DNA of 43,467 nucleotides from Ruminococcus sp. Phil15 (lineage in GTDB: Bacteria > Bacillota > Clostridia > Oscillospirales > Ruminococcaceae). Shown here one piece after another: positions 26,161 through 34,806 of this stretch. Both the position numbers and the translations under genes were made by a program. The stretch is taken from contig MSHC01000003.1 in the NCBI GenBank assembly GCA_001940995.1, positions 1-43,467 of the forward strand, given 5' to 3'. A model generated the notes under the pieces. The model did not search any database and was not told the DNA's origin. It saw nothing but the letters and a program-made list of their open reading frames with translations. Position 1 is the stretch's first letter. Every line of letters begins with the position of its first letter.

Positions 26161-27765
26161 ATGTCCGATAAGAAAATCAAAAAAGACAAGGAAAAAGAAA
26201 CCCCTAAGAAGCCTGCAAACCACAAGGTCTTAAAGCACACCACAATGGCGACCGTGCTGACTGTGTTTTTTATAGCAATCGTCGTTATGATTAACATCGT
26301 AGCATCTATCATTTTTGACAGATATCCGCTTACGATAGACCTTACCGAGAACAGCAAGTATTCAATCTCAGAGGAGTCGATAGAGTATGTAAAGGGCATC
26401 GACAGCGAAATTACCGTTACGGTGCTTGCCGATGAGGAAGCGTTTGCGTCGGTCAACGAGTATACGGTGCAGGCGCAGGAGCTTTTGCAGAGATATAAGG
26501 AATACAACGGAAACATTAAAATCCGCTATGTTGACCTTCTCAAGAATCCTGAGATAGCGTCCGACTACCCGGATGTTGCCCTGAAGGACTACGACATAGT
26601 TTTTGAAACATATGTAGCAGACCCGGAAACGGGAGAGAAATTCCACAGGGTAAAGGTGGTAAACCTAGCGCAGATGGTTTCGTGGAGTACCGAGTTCTCG
26701 ACCCAGCTTGAGCAGTATTACGGTATGGATATAGAGTCGCTTGCGGAAAATTACGGAGCAGTAAACGTCGTTGCCGCTTACGGCGGAGCAATCGTAGGCT
26801 CAAACGCAGAGCAGGCATTCACCTCTGCGCTTATGAATATCACCGACCCTAACCCTATGGAGATTGCGTTCCTTACCGGCCGTGACGAGGTATCCGACTT
26901 TACAAGATTCAAGTCGCTGCTTTCCGCAAACGGCTACACGGTTTCCACAATCGACATCACGACCGAGGAGATACCCGAGCATATCGACCTTATCGTTGTA
27001 GGCGCTCCCGCAACGGACTACCTCGACAGCGAGATAAAGAAGATATCCGACTTCCTTATCAACGGCGGAAATCTTGAAAAGGATATGATTTATATTGCCT
27101 CCGTAAAGCAGGCAAAGACCCCTAACCTCGACGAGTTCTTGGAGGAATACGGCATACAGATAGAAGAAGCGATCGTCGCTGAAAACGACAGCAAGTATGT
27201 CTACGCCGACCTCTATACCAACGAGTATATCAATATCGCACAGATAGACAGCGAAAACTATTTACAGGATATCAACACGGATTCCCTCGTCCTCGCATTT
27301 AAGCGGTCAAGACCTATCAAGCTTCTCTTTGAGGAGGAGAATATGATGGTGACGGAAAAATTCCTCACATCTACGAAGATGGGTTATGTTTTCGACTATG
27401 AGGACGCAAGCGAGCCGATTTCCAAGGGCGAACAGATTTACCTTGCAATTTCCTCAAAGGCAGTATTCATCGGCGAGGAAACAGGTTACAGCAATCTTAT
27501 GGTCATAGGCTCAGAGGCGTTCTTTGACGACACTATCCTCTCAGCTTCTCAGTTCCAGAACGGCGAGTACATCATAAGCCTTTTGAACGGTATGACAAGA
27601 AAGTCCTCTACAGGATTTGTAGTAGAGTCAAAGACGGTTTTAGGCAACACCTTTGACCTTACCGAGAAACAGGCAAGCGTCCTCAAGTGGACTTTCCAGG
27701 CAATAATTCCTCTCGCAGTCCTTTTGATCGGACTTATCGTTCATAAGAGAAGAAAGAACAAGTAA
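26161..27765 (+). CDS. GldG-like ABC transporter auxiliary protein
   Basis: A 534-residue protein with a charged cytoplasmic N-terminus, a transmembrane helix at about 30-52, a large extracellular region and a C-terminal helix at about 505-527 followed by basic residues. The LTENSKYSISEESIEYVKGI start of the outer domain and the later LPxG-free, Rossmann-like IDLIVVGAPATDYLD region match the GldG/ABC_transp_aux family that accompanies GldA-GldF. It probably forms the outer part of the exporter complex. Confidence 0.87.
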   Translation: MSDKKIKKDKEKETPKKPANHKVLKHTTMATVLTVFFIAIVVMINIVASIIFDRYPLTIDLTENSKYSISEESIEYVKGIDSEITVTVLADEEAFASVNEYTVQAQELLQRYKEYNGNIKIRYVDLLKNPEIASDYPDVALKDYDIVFETYVADPETGEKFHRVKVVNLAQMVSWSTEFSTQLEQYYGMDIESLAENYGAVNVVAAYGGAIVGSNAEQAFTSALMNITDPNPMEIAFLTGRDEVSDFTRFKSLLSANGYTVSTIDITTEEIPEHIDLIVVGAPATDYLDSEIKKISDFLINGGNLEKDMIYIASVKQAKTPNLDEFLEEYGIQIEEAIVAENDSKYVYADLYTNEYINIAQIDSENYLQDINTDSLVLAFKRSRPIKLLFEEENMMVTEKFLTSTKMGYVFDYEDASEPISKGEQIYLAISSKAVFIGEETGYSNLMVIGSEAFFDDTILSASQFQNGEYIISLLNGMTRKSSTGFVVESKTVLGNTFDLTEKQASVLKWTFQAIIPLAVLLIGLIVHKRRKNK

Positions 27766-27779
27766 GACGGAGGGACAAG

Positions 27780-29312
27780 ATGAATTCAAAAATCAGAGGA
27801 ATTATCATAGGCGTGGTCGTTCTCGTGTGCCTCGGCGTCACACTCGCCGTGCTTACCCTCACGGACTCGGTAAAGAATACTGAGGACAGCTCCTCCAAAA
27901 TCGACGCATCCAGCATTGCGGAGGAGTTAGAGAAGGACGAAACGACGTATCCGCTTATTGAAATCGAAAAGAACGACGTTTCAAAGGTCGTTTTTGAGAA
28001 CGAAAGCGGCACGCTCACAATCACAAGAACAGAGGAAACAGCAGCGGACGGCAGCGCTAATTGGACGCTCGACAACTTAGGCGGAGTAAAACAGAACGAT
28101 ACGCTGGTCGGCGCTTGCGTCAACATCTGCTCATCGCTGAAGGGCAGGAAAATCGTTGAAGAAAATGCCGCAGACCTTTCAAAGTACGGCCTTTCCGCCC
28201 CCCTATCGAGGGTCACTGTTTCGGCGGACGGCAAGAGCGACAGAACATTCCTCATAGGAAACGAAATCCCGACAGGCGGCTATTACTACCTGTGCGAGGA
28301 GGGCACAAGCAAGGTCTATACCGTGCTTGACGCAAATGCCGAATACTTTATGCAGAACGAGCTTTATTTTTGCAGTACATCTCTCGTCTATACGCCAAGC
28401 GATTCTGAATGGCCTACTATCGACAGACTCACTATCAAGAGGCAGGACCTCGACTACGATATGGTGTTTGTGACAGTACCCGAGGACGAAATTCCTATCG
28501 GTATGACATCTACCCAGGCGATGATAAAGCCTGTGTATCAGTTTCTTAACATCACAAGCTCTGCCGACGTTACCCACGGAATATGGGGACTTACTGCTAC
28601 AGAGGCTGTCAAGCTTCACCCGACGGACGAGGACAAGGCGGAGTACGGCTTAGCTGAGCCTTTCGCAAAGGTAATCCTCGACTGCGACACGGAGGACTAC
28701 ACACTTCTGATCGGCAATCCCGTTTACGAGCTTAACGACGAGGGCGAAGAAACAGATGTCGTTTCGGGCTACTACTGCTATATCAACGCTGAGGATACAG
28801 ACTGCGTCTACCTCGTTTCCGCAGAGGAATGTGTGTGGGCAACGGTTCTACCCGGCGACGTAATAATCGGTATGATGACAAGCAACCTGTTTGTTGATCT
28901 CGACAAGATTTCCCTCAAGACAAAGGATAGAGAGGTGCTTGTGGACGTTTTCGCACAGGAGGACTCAGACCCTGACGATGACGTGGACGACCATTACTAC
29001 ACGGTCGATATCGACGGCAAGGAAGCAGACGTTGAGCTTTTCCAGGACTGGTATGTGTACTGGCTTGAATGTCCGACAGATGAAACCTACTTTGTTCCGC
29101 TGACAGGCAGCGAGGAGCTGTATCTTACGGTAACAATCACCCTCGAAAACGGCAAGGAGCAGGTCGTAAAGTTCTACGAGGCTTCAAACCGCAGACTTAT
29201 CGCAGAGGTAGACGGAGATGTCGGATATATGATACCGATAGGATATGCCGAAACGCTTATGACGAATATCGACAGAGTGGCAAACGGCGAGAGCATTATT
29301 ACAACATATTAA
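27780..29312 (+). CDS. DUF4340 domain protein of the ABC exporter operon
   Basis: A 510-residue protein anchored by one N-terminal helix (about 6-27), with an extracellular domain. YPLIEIEKNDVSKVVFE, WTLDNLGG and KYGLSAPLSRVTV are typical of DUF4340, which often follows GldG genes. A second related half starts around 280 (KAEYGLAEPFAKVIL), so the fold appears to be repeated. The role in the exporter is unknown. It starts 14 bases after the GldG-like gene. Confidence 0.85.
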   Translation: MNSKIRGIIIGVVVLVCLGVTLAVLTLTDSVKNTEDSSSKIDASSIAEELEKDETTYPLIEIEKNDVSKVVFENESGTLTITRTEETAADGSANWTLDNLGGVKQNDTLVGACVNICSSLKGRKIVEENAADLSKYGLSAPLSRVTVSADGKSDRTFLIGNEIPTGGYYYLCEEGTSKVYTVLDANAEYFMQNELYFCSTSLVYTPSDSEWPTIDRLTIKRQDLDYDMVFVTVPEDEIPIGMTSTQAMIKPVYQFLNITSSADVTHGIWGLTATEAVKLHPTDEDKAEYGLAEPFAKVILDCDTEDYTLLIGNPVYELNDEGEETDVVSGYYCYINAEDTDCVYLVSAEECVWATVLPGDVIIGMMTSNLFVDLDKISLKTKDREVLVDVFAQEDSDPDDDVDDHYYTVDIDGKEADVELFQDWYVYWLECPTDETYFVPLTGSEELYLTVTITLENGKEQVVKFYEASNRRLIAEVDGDVGYMIPIGYAETLMTNIDRVANGESIITTY

Positions 29313-29318
29313 AATATA

Positions 29319-29356
29319 GGGAGGAGGACACACGTTTTTTAGAAACGTGGTCAATG
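29319..29356 (+). promoter_or_regulatory. Ribosome binding site separated from its start codon by a hairpin
   Basis: GGGAGGAGG lies at 29319-29327, but the ATG is at 29354, 26 bases on. CACGTTT (29331-29337) pairs perfectly with AAACGTG (29343-29349). Folding removes 19 bases and leaves exactly 7 between the site and the ATG. Confidence 0.65.
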
Positions 29357-29617
29357 ATTATGGCAGATAACAAGTTTTTCACATACAAGGGATACCCGCT
29401 CGTAAGAAAGGGTAAGGAGCTTTATTACGGAAATATGGGCGACGAGTTCGTGATCTGGATTCAGATTCTCGCCGCAGAGGATATGGGCGACATCAAAACG
29501 GCGACCAGGGTAAGGCTCTACAAGATTTCAACAGAGCAGAACATTCCCGTTAAGAATACGGAAAAGTCAAGCCTTTATGCCGCACTCGACATCGCATACG
29601 CATGGCTGACTAACTGA
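29354..29617 (+). CDS. Small conserved-looking cytoplasmic protein
   Basis: An 87-residue soluble protein, FFTYKGYPLVRKGKELYYGN near its start and AAEDMGDIKTATRVRLYKIS in the middle, with no signal or membrane segment. I do not recognise a named family. It is the last gene of the exporter operon, 41 bases after the DUF4340 gene. The ATG at 29354 is preferred because the hairpin-bridged ribosome binding site places it at the best distance; an in-frame ATG at 29360 is the alternative. The transcript ends at 29665-29700. Confidence 0.75.
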   Translation: MIMADNKFFTYKGYPLVRKGKELYYGNMGDEFVIWIQILAAEDMGDIKTATRVRLYKISTEQNIPVKNTEKSSLYAALDIAYAWLTN

Positions 29618-29664
29618 TACAACAATCCCACTTCTTTAGTCAGGTAGCTATATAGAAATATTAC

Positions 29665-29704
29665 AAAGACACTTTTGATGTTTATGTCAGAAGTGTCTTT
29701 GCGT
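29665..29704 (+). terminator. Terminator of the ABC exporter operon
   Basis: AAAGACACTT (29665-29674) pairs perfectly with AAGTGTCTTT (29691-29700) around a 16-base loop that can pair further (TGA/TCA). The T content after the stem is moderate. Confidence 0.7.
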
Positions 29705-29715
29705 TTCTTATGGAA

Positions 29716-29744
29716 TTAACTTTGTATTTTTATTATTCTATAAT
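29716..29744 (+). promoter_or_regulatory. Promoter of the 26-residue peptide unit
   Basis: TTAACT (29716-29721), 17-bp spacer, TATAAT (29739-29744). A transcript would start near 29751, 33 bases before the peptide ATG. Confidence 0.5.
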
Positions 29745-29783
29745 CAACCTAATGATAAGTCATAATTTATTGAGGTTTATATT

Positions 29784-29864
29784 ATGAAAAAAATATATTG
29801 CTGTATTGCACAGATAGTATTGTTATTGTGGCTTTTTTCTCGATATGACAGGTTTATATTTTGA
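29784..29864 (+). CDS. Small hydrophobic peptide (26 residues)
   Basis: MKKIYCCIAQIVLLLWLFSR and a short basic/aromatic end. It has GAGG 8 bases before the ATG (29772-29775), its own promoter, and a strong terminator (29913-29944). It is one membrane-spanning helix with a positive N-terminus and two adjacent Cys residues. Size and make-up resemble type I toxins and other short membrane peptides, but I recognise no family. An antisense RNA cannot be shown from this sequence. Confidence 0.5.
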   Translation: MKKIYCCIAQIVLLLWLFSRYDRFIF

Positions 29865-29912
29865 AGAAAAATGCAATAATCAAATTTAGATTTATCTGTC
29901 AGATATACATAA

Positions 29913-29951
29913 AAAGTACGAGAAGAAATATCTTCTCGTACTTTACTTCTT
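29913..29951 (+). terminator. Strong terminator after the 26-residue peptide
   Basis: A perfect 14-bp stem (29913-29926 with 29931-29944), AATA loop, then a T/C-rich stretch. The preceding A-tract would make it work on the minus strand too. Confidence 0.75.
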
Positions 29952-29980
29952 TATTGCTACCCGACTTTCAGGGTGGGATT

Positions 29981-30201
29981 TTTTGTTTGGAAAGAGTGAC
30001 GCCGCAAGGCGGATGGATACAGCGCCATTGAAAACGATTTTTATGGGATTATGCTACAAAATGAAAGCACAATTTTGTGCAATCGGTCAACCAAAAGCAC
30101 TGGACATTTCAGTGCGTTTTTGATAGAATATTATTATAGGTGATTGCGTCCACTCGGACGCAAAACATTATTTCAATTCTCCTGAAAGGGGATATAAATT
30201 T
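29981..30201. other. Non-coding stretch before the adaptor lipoprotein gene
   Basis: No gene seen. It contains a GCC-GCAA-GGC tetraloop hairpin near 30001-30015, a terminator (30097-30121), and a perfect 7-bp hairpin (30145-30151 with 30156-30162, ACTC loop) in the leader of the next gene. Confidence 0.45.
30097..30121 (+). terminator. Terminator of unknown transcript
   Basis: GCACTG (30097-30102) pairs with CAGTGC (30110-30115), then GTTTTT. It lies between the AT-rich segment and the adaptor gene, with no gene directly before it. Confidence 0.6.
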
Positions 30202-31281
30202 ATGAAATCAGCAAATAAGAAAATATTCGCCCTGCTATGCGCAGGCGCTGTTATGACGTCATCTCTCTCAGGCTGTGTGTTCCTGCCGGACGAGGAGGAG
30301 GTTCTCAAAGCCCCGTCTGTCGAAACAAAGGACATTTCCTACACGACTGTCGAGGCAAAGAAAAAGGACCTTGTCAAGCGTGACGTAAACTCCGCAACGG
30401 TCAAGTCGCAGCTTGAATATAACCTTTCCTTTACCGAGCAGAGCGGTACAATAACAAAGATTTATTTTCACGCAGGCGACGAGGTTAAAAAAGGCGACCT
30501 CATCTGCGAGCTTGATACAAGCACGCTTGAGTACGATATTACCGAAAAGGAGCTTTACCTGAAGAAAGCAAAGCTCGACAAGAAGGTGCTGGAGGAGAGA
30601 GGAGCTTCGCAGACCGAGGTAGACAGGGCGCAGGTAGAGATCGACCTCATTCAGATGGAGCTGGACGATCTTTACGCAAAGCGTGAGGACTCTAAGCTCT
30701 ATGCGGAAGCGGACGGCACTGTTGCAGCGCTCGGCAGCGGAATTTCCGCAGGAAACTATGTAGAAGCAGGAAAAACCGTCGTTACAATAATCGACACCGA
30801 AAGCCTGTATATAGCAATATCGCCCGACGACTTCAAGCTTTATGATATGGGTACGCAGATGCAGATCGAGGTAGTCGACGAATTCTACGCCGCTGAGGTG
30901 TTTATGATACCGGAAGAAGTCGTAGCAGGCGACTACGAGGAGGAAGACCCCGTCTACGATATATACGACCCGGACGCAGATAAAGAACCCGTCGCCAATG
31001 AAATAGAGTTTGACAGAGAGCACGTTTACGTCAGGTTTACCGATACTCCGCCCGAGGACTGCGTAGGAACGCTTGTCGATGCTGTGCTTGTAATAGAGTC
31101 AAAGACGAACGTTATTGCGATCTCCAACAACCTAATCAAGACGATAGACGGCAAGGATATCGTCTACATCTTAAAGGACGGCAAAAAGGTTGCACAGGAC
31201 GTTACGGTAGGACTAAAAACCGCTTCGCAGTCAGAGATTACCTCGGGACTCAGCGAGGGCGACATTATAATTATCCGCTAA
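30202..31281 (+). CDS. Efflux adaptor (membrane fusion) lipoprotein
   Basis: A 359-residue lipoprotein: signal peptide with lipobox Leu-Ser-Gly-Cys (about 23-26), then SGTITKIYFHAGDEVKKGDL (first half of the lipoyl domain), a short coiled-coil (about 115-155) and the second half EADGTVAALGSGISAGNYV, followed by a beta-barrel. This is the HlyD/MacA adaptor plan as found in Gram-positives. It is followed 45 bases later by an FtsX/MacB-type permease, so the two probably work together. AAAGGGGA lies upstream. Confidence 0.88.
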   Translation: MKSANKKIFALLCAGAVMTSSLSGCVFLPDEEEVLKAPSVETKDISYTTVEAKKKDLVKRDVNSATVKSQLEYNLSFTEQSGTITKIYFHAGDEVKKGDLICELDTSTLEYDITEKELYLKKAKLDKKVLEERGASQTEVDRAQVEIDLIQMELDDLYAKREDSKLYAEADGTVAALGSGISAGNYVEAGKTVVTIIDTESLYIAISPDDFKLYDMGTQMQIEVVDEFYAAEVFMIPEEVVAGDYEEEDPVYDIYDPDADKEPVANEIEFDREHVYVRFTDTPPEDCVGTLVDAVLVIESKTNVIAISNNLIKTIDGKDIVYILKDGKKVAQDVTVGLKTASQSEITSGLSEGDIIIIR

Positions 31282-31326
31282 GGCTCACACTTAAAGAAAG
31301 GAGAGCCTCAGGGCTGATTTAAAACT

Positions 31327-34227
31327 ATGCTTACATTACTTCTCCGCAAAATGCGGAACACGAAGTGGATGGTTGCCTGTCTGCTGATAGGCTTTGTTAT
31401 GGCCTCGGCAATGCTTTCAACCATTCCGATTTATATGAACGCCTCACTCCAGAGAATGCTCGTAAAGGATCTGGAGGACTTCCAGCTTGAGAATAACGTA
31501 TACCCCGGCGTATATGCTTTCACCGCAACTTCTATTCCTCTGGATACGGACTATGACACAAGAATGGAGTATATCGAGGAAAAGCTTGCGTTTATGGAGG
31601 AACGCTTTGAGGAGCTTGGCGTAAAGCCTGAAAGCGAAAAGACGTTCCTTGTTGACGATTATGACAACATTCCGTCGCTTACCACATCGGGCGGCTCTAA
31701 GCCGTCTGTCAAGGTAGGAGCAATGACAAATATCGCCGACCACATCTCCTTTTCAGAAGGCAGAATGTACGAAACGGGAATGCGTGACGACGGAGTTTAC
31801 GAGGTCATAACGACCGAAAACGCACTGAAGATTTCGGGACTTACCTCAAATACCGTTTACGAGGTCGCAAATTCCTTCGACACTCACTCGCTCAACAGGA
31901 TAAAGATCGAGATCGTCGGCATCTTCACGGTAAAAGACCCTAACGACTCTTATTGGTCGGAGGGTATGGACGCTACATACTTAAACACGCTCTTTATGGA
32001 CTACGATACATACCTTGACGGCCCTGTAAAGGACGGAGTGTGTATCCCGTCTAACCTGCAAAAGCGGTACAGCATAGACTATCCGTCTATGAATATGGCG
32101 AACCTCGCAGGCATTAACGAAACAATCAAGGAGCAGAAAAAGCTTGCCGCAGGAAACGGGCTGAGATTTTCGTTCCCTGCAGAGGAGATCCTTGTCGAGT
32201 ATGAAAGCCGTGCTTCACAGCTGAGAATGATACTCTGGCTTATACAGATTCCGGTAATGCTTATGATCGTGTTCTACCTGTTTATGGTTTCACAGCTTAA
32301 TGTCGAGCAGGAAAAGAACGAGATAGCTGTGTTCAAGAGCCGTGGCGCATCTTCGGGTCAGATATTCCTTATCTACGCACTGGAATCGCTTTTGCTCGGA
32401 CTTTTCACAGCGGTTATAGGCCCGTTCGTGGCTCTTCTGCTTTGCAGAATGCTCGGTGCGTCGAACGGCTTCCTTGAATTTGTCAACAGAAAGGCGCTTC
32501 CTATCACCCTTACGGCAGATGCGTTCGTGTACTCGCTGCTGGCGGTAGTTGTGTTCTTCATCACGACTATGACGCCTATCGTTCCTGCCGCCAAGATGTC
32601 TATTGTCGCACATAAGCAGAGCAAGGCAAAGAAGAAAAAGCGTCCGCTCTGGGAAAAACTCTTTCTCGATGTTATACTGCTCGGCGGCTCTATAGGCTGG
32701 CTGTATTACTACCACTATGAGCAGGAAAACCTGCTCGATATGGGCGTTACAAATTCAAGCGGCACTATAAATCCTATGCTGTTTGTAGCATCTACGGCGT
32801 TCATTCTCGGTGCGGCGCTGCTGATCGTCAGAATCTATCCGCTGATAATAAGGCTTATCTACAATATAGGCAAGCGGTTCTGGTCGCCTGCGGCTTATGT
32901 CTCGCTCAATAATATCGGACGTTCCTCAACAGGCAGAGAACGCTTCCTTATGGTGTTCCTCGTGCTGACCGTTTCGCTGGGTATATTCTTCGCAAACACG
33001 GCAAGGGCGCTCAACAGAAATGCAGAGGAAAAGGTGCAGTATTCAATCGGCTGTGACGCAGTTATTTCCGAAAGCTGGAGAAGCGAGAGCGCAAGCGTGC
33101 TTGACGAAAGCACGGGCGAGAATGTGTCGGTCACAAACTATATCGAGCCTACATTTGAAAGATTTACAGCTATCCCTCAGATTGAGGCAGCCGCAAAGGT
33201 ACTAAAATCAAGCGCCGTCACAATAAGCGGCGACAACATCGAAAGACAAGTCAAGGACAATATATCAGGCGGCTGGGGTGACAGACAAAATACACGGGTC
33301 GTTAACTCTGTCGGCGGCTGCAACGTTATGGCAATCCAGCCGGGCGAGTTTGCAAAGGTCGTAAGCTCTATCGACAGGCTTCTCCCGTCGCACATAAACA
33401 CCTACCTCAACGGGCTGAACGATTCTCCGTCCGGAATAATCCTCTCATCGTCGTTCAGAGATAACTACGGCGTGAAGCTTGGCGACGTTGTGGAGGTAAA
33501 GACCGACTGGGAGGGCGCAACCTTCGAGGCAACCGTTATAGCGTTTGCAGAATATTGGCCGTCAATGAATCCTTACAAGCAGAAAGAGGACGGCTCGTAT
33601 GTGGATTTCGCAGTTTTAAACTATGACTACGTTCAGGTGCATTCTTCTACTCCGTACCCCTACGAGGTGTGGACAAAGCTTGAGGACGGCTCTACGACAG
33701 CGGACCTCTATGCTTCTATCGAAGAAAGCGAGATAGAGCCTATTGATATCAAGGTTGCCGCACAGGAGATTATAAGTGCGAAGAACGACCCTATGCTCCA
33801 AGGACTCAACGGCGCTCTTACGCTTGGCTTTATCATCATTATGATAATGTGCCTTATCGGATTCCTTATCTATTGGATACTCTCCATTAAGAGCAGAACG
33901 CTTCAGTTCGGTATCCTCAGGGCTATGGGTATGAGCTTCAGAGAGATAATTGCGCTTATCGTCTACGAGCAGATTTTAGTGTCGGGCGTCGCAATTGTCG
34001 TTTCGTTCGTTATCGGCTACTACGCAAGCGTGCTTTACATTCCGCTTTTTGAAAGCCTATACGATGCAGCGGAAATGGTGCCTGCCCTTGCGGTAATTCC
34101 GCTCAGAAGCGACTACGTCAAGATTTATGTAGTCATCGGAGCAATGCTCCTCCTCGGCTTCGGCGTGCTGGCAAGACTTATCTCAAAGATAAACATAAGC
34201 AAGGCGCTCAAGCTCGGCGAAGAATAA
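31327..34227 (+). CDS. FtsX/MacB-type ABC permease
   Basis: A 966-residue membrane protein. One helix near 17-37, an extracellular domain to about 290, a group of helices around 299-420 with a first FtsX domain, further helices at about 447-553, a second extracellular domain, and a final FtsX domain with helices at about 830-960 (LQFGILRAMGMSFREIIALI). This is the duplicated plan of large FtsX permeases. A cognate ATP-binding protein is not encoded nearby. The AGGAG at 31299-31303 is 23 bases from the ATG; a 4-bp hairpin (31304-31315) would shorten this to 11. Confidence 0.9.
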   Translation: MLTLLLRKMRNTKWMVACLLIGFVMASAMLSTIPIYMNASLQRMLVKDLEDFQLENNVYPGVYAFTATSIPLDTDYDTRMEYIEEKLAFMEERFEELGVKPESEKTFLVDDYDNIPSLTTSGGSKPSVKVGAMTNIADHISFSEGRMYETGMRDDGVYEVITTENALKISGLTSNTVYEVANSFDTHSLNRIKIEIVGIFTVKDPNDSYWSEGMDATYLNTLFMDYDTYLDGPVKDGVCIPSNLQKRYSIDYPSMNMANLAGINETIKEQKKLAAGNGLRFSFPAEEILVEYESRASQLRMILWLIQIPVMLMIVFYLFMVSQLNVEQEKNEIAVFKSRGASSGQIFLIYALESLLLGLFTAVIGPFVALLLCRMLGASNGFLEFVNRKALPITLTADAFVYSLLAVVVFFITTMTPIVPAAKMSIVAHKQSKAKKKKRPLWEKLFLDVILLGGSIGWLYYYHYEQENLLDMGVTNSSGTINPMLFVASTAFILGAALLIVRIYPLIIRLIYNIGKRFWSPAAYVSLNNIGRSSTGRERFLMVFLVLTVSLGIFFANTARALNRNAEEKVQYSIGCDAVISESWRSESASVLDESTGENVSVTNYIEPTFERFTAIPQIEAAAKVLKSSAVTISGDNIERQVKDNISGGWGDRQNTRVVNSVGGCNVMAIQPGEFAKVVSSIDRLLPSHINTYLNGLNDSPSGIILSSSFRDNYGVKLGDVVEVKTDWEGATFEATVIAFAEYWPSMNPYKQKEDGSYVDFAVLNYDYVQVHSSTPYPYEVWTKLEDGSTTADLYASIEESEIEPIDIKVAAQEIISAKNDPMLQGLNGALTLGFIIIMIMCLIGFLIYWILSIKSRTLQFGILRAMGMSFREIIALIVYEQILVSGVAIVVSFVIGYYASVLYIPLFESLYDAAEMVPALAVIPLRSDYVKIYVVIGAMLLLGFGVLARLISKINISKALKLGEE

Positions 34228-34247
34228 TATCGCATAAAAGTCAAATC

Positions 34248-34276
34248 AAGACCACTCGGCAACGGGTGGTCTTTTT
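34248..34276 (+). terminator. Terminator of the adaptor/permease operon
   Basis: AAGACCAC (34248-34255) pairs with GTGGTCTT (34266-34273), then TTTTT. A second hairpin CCGGAG...CTCCGG follows at 34300-34320. Confidence 0.88.
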
Positions 34277-34366
34277 GTGTGTGGCTGTGTGATAGAGCGC
34301 CGGAGAGGTACACCCTCCGGTTATTCGCACATTTCAAAACCGCAGGTCAATATTTTTATAATCAGG

Positions 34367-34395
34367 TTGACAATTCTAGGATTATGTGCTACGAT
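34367..34395 (+). promoter_or_regulatory. Promoter of the small-membrane-protein/binding-protein operon
   Basis: TTGACA (34367-34372), 17-bp spacer, TACGAT (34390-34395). Confidence 0.75.
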
Positions 34396-34436
34396 ACTTA
34401 GTAGAGTTAAGCTATTACTTGTAAGGAGATGATCGT

Positions 34437-34661
34437 TTGTTTTTTATTATCGGTTGGACTATAACAATCGCAATTATATTATTTGTGATTGTTTCCGTTA
34501 TTCTGTTTATTAAAGACGGCATTGCTTCCAAAAAAGAAGGACGGCAAAGGAAAAATACAAATAAGGTTATGTTTATCATCAGTATGACTATCGAAGCTTT
34601 AGCGGTAACAGTCGGAGTGCTTTTATGGATTCTTGCCGTACTTGTAATGAGGAGTATGTAA
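34437..34661 (+). CDS. Small membrane protein, two helices
   Basis: A 74-residue protein starting at a TTG that follows AAGGAG by 8 bases. Helix 1 covers about 2-25 and helix 2 about 45-70; a basic loop (KKEGRQRKN) lies between. I recognise no family. It is the first gene of a tight operon: the next ATG overlaps the gap by one base and the third gene overlaps the second. Confidence 0.7.
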   Translation: MFFIIGWTITIAIILFVIVSVILFIKDGIASKKEGRQRKNTNKVMFIISMTIEALAVTVGVLLWILAVLVMRSM

Positions 34662-34662
34662 T

Positions 34663-34806
34663 ATGAGCGACCGTAAATTTTATATAACGCTGATTGTAAT
34701 ATCTTTATTGGGACTGATCGTAACCATCGCTCACTGCGTCTATATTTATTTTGCATATCAGGACTCCTCAATCATTCAATTTATTGCAAGGGAGCTGTGG
34801 CTGTGA
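34663..34806 (+). CDS. Small membrane protein, one helix
   Basis: A 47-residue protein, MSDRKFYITLIVISLLGLIV at its start, with one helix (about 7-30) and a short tail. GAGGAG lies 8 bases upstream; the ATG is 1 base after the previous stop. Its TGA overlaps the GTG of the next gene by 2 bases, typical of coupled translation. No family recognised. The ribosome binding site and packing are the support for such a short gene. Confidence 0.65.
   Translation: MSDRKFYITLIVISLLGLIVTIAHCVYIYFAYQDSSIIQFIARELWL

Larger units (their letters stand above)
29624..29980. repeat. AT-rich segment bounded by imperfect inverted repeats
   Basis: The left end 29624-29648 and the reverse complement of the right end 29956-29980 agree at 18 of 25 bases by eye: AATCCCAC at the tip, then AGTC and GGTAGC. 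Hairpins sit just inside both ends. The inside is much richer in AT than the flanks and holds the 26-residue peptide unit. No target-site duplication is visible and no transposase is present. It may be a miniature mobile element or two related terminator ends. Confidence 0.4.

Noticed and set aside
29001-30201. CRISPR array or insertion sequence in the AT-rich gap
   Set aside because: There are no regularly spaced direct repeats and no transposase; only two imperfect inverted ends.
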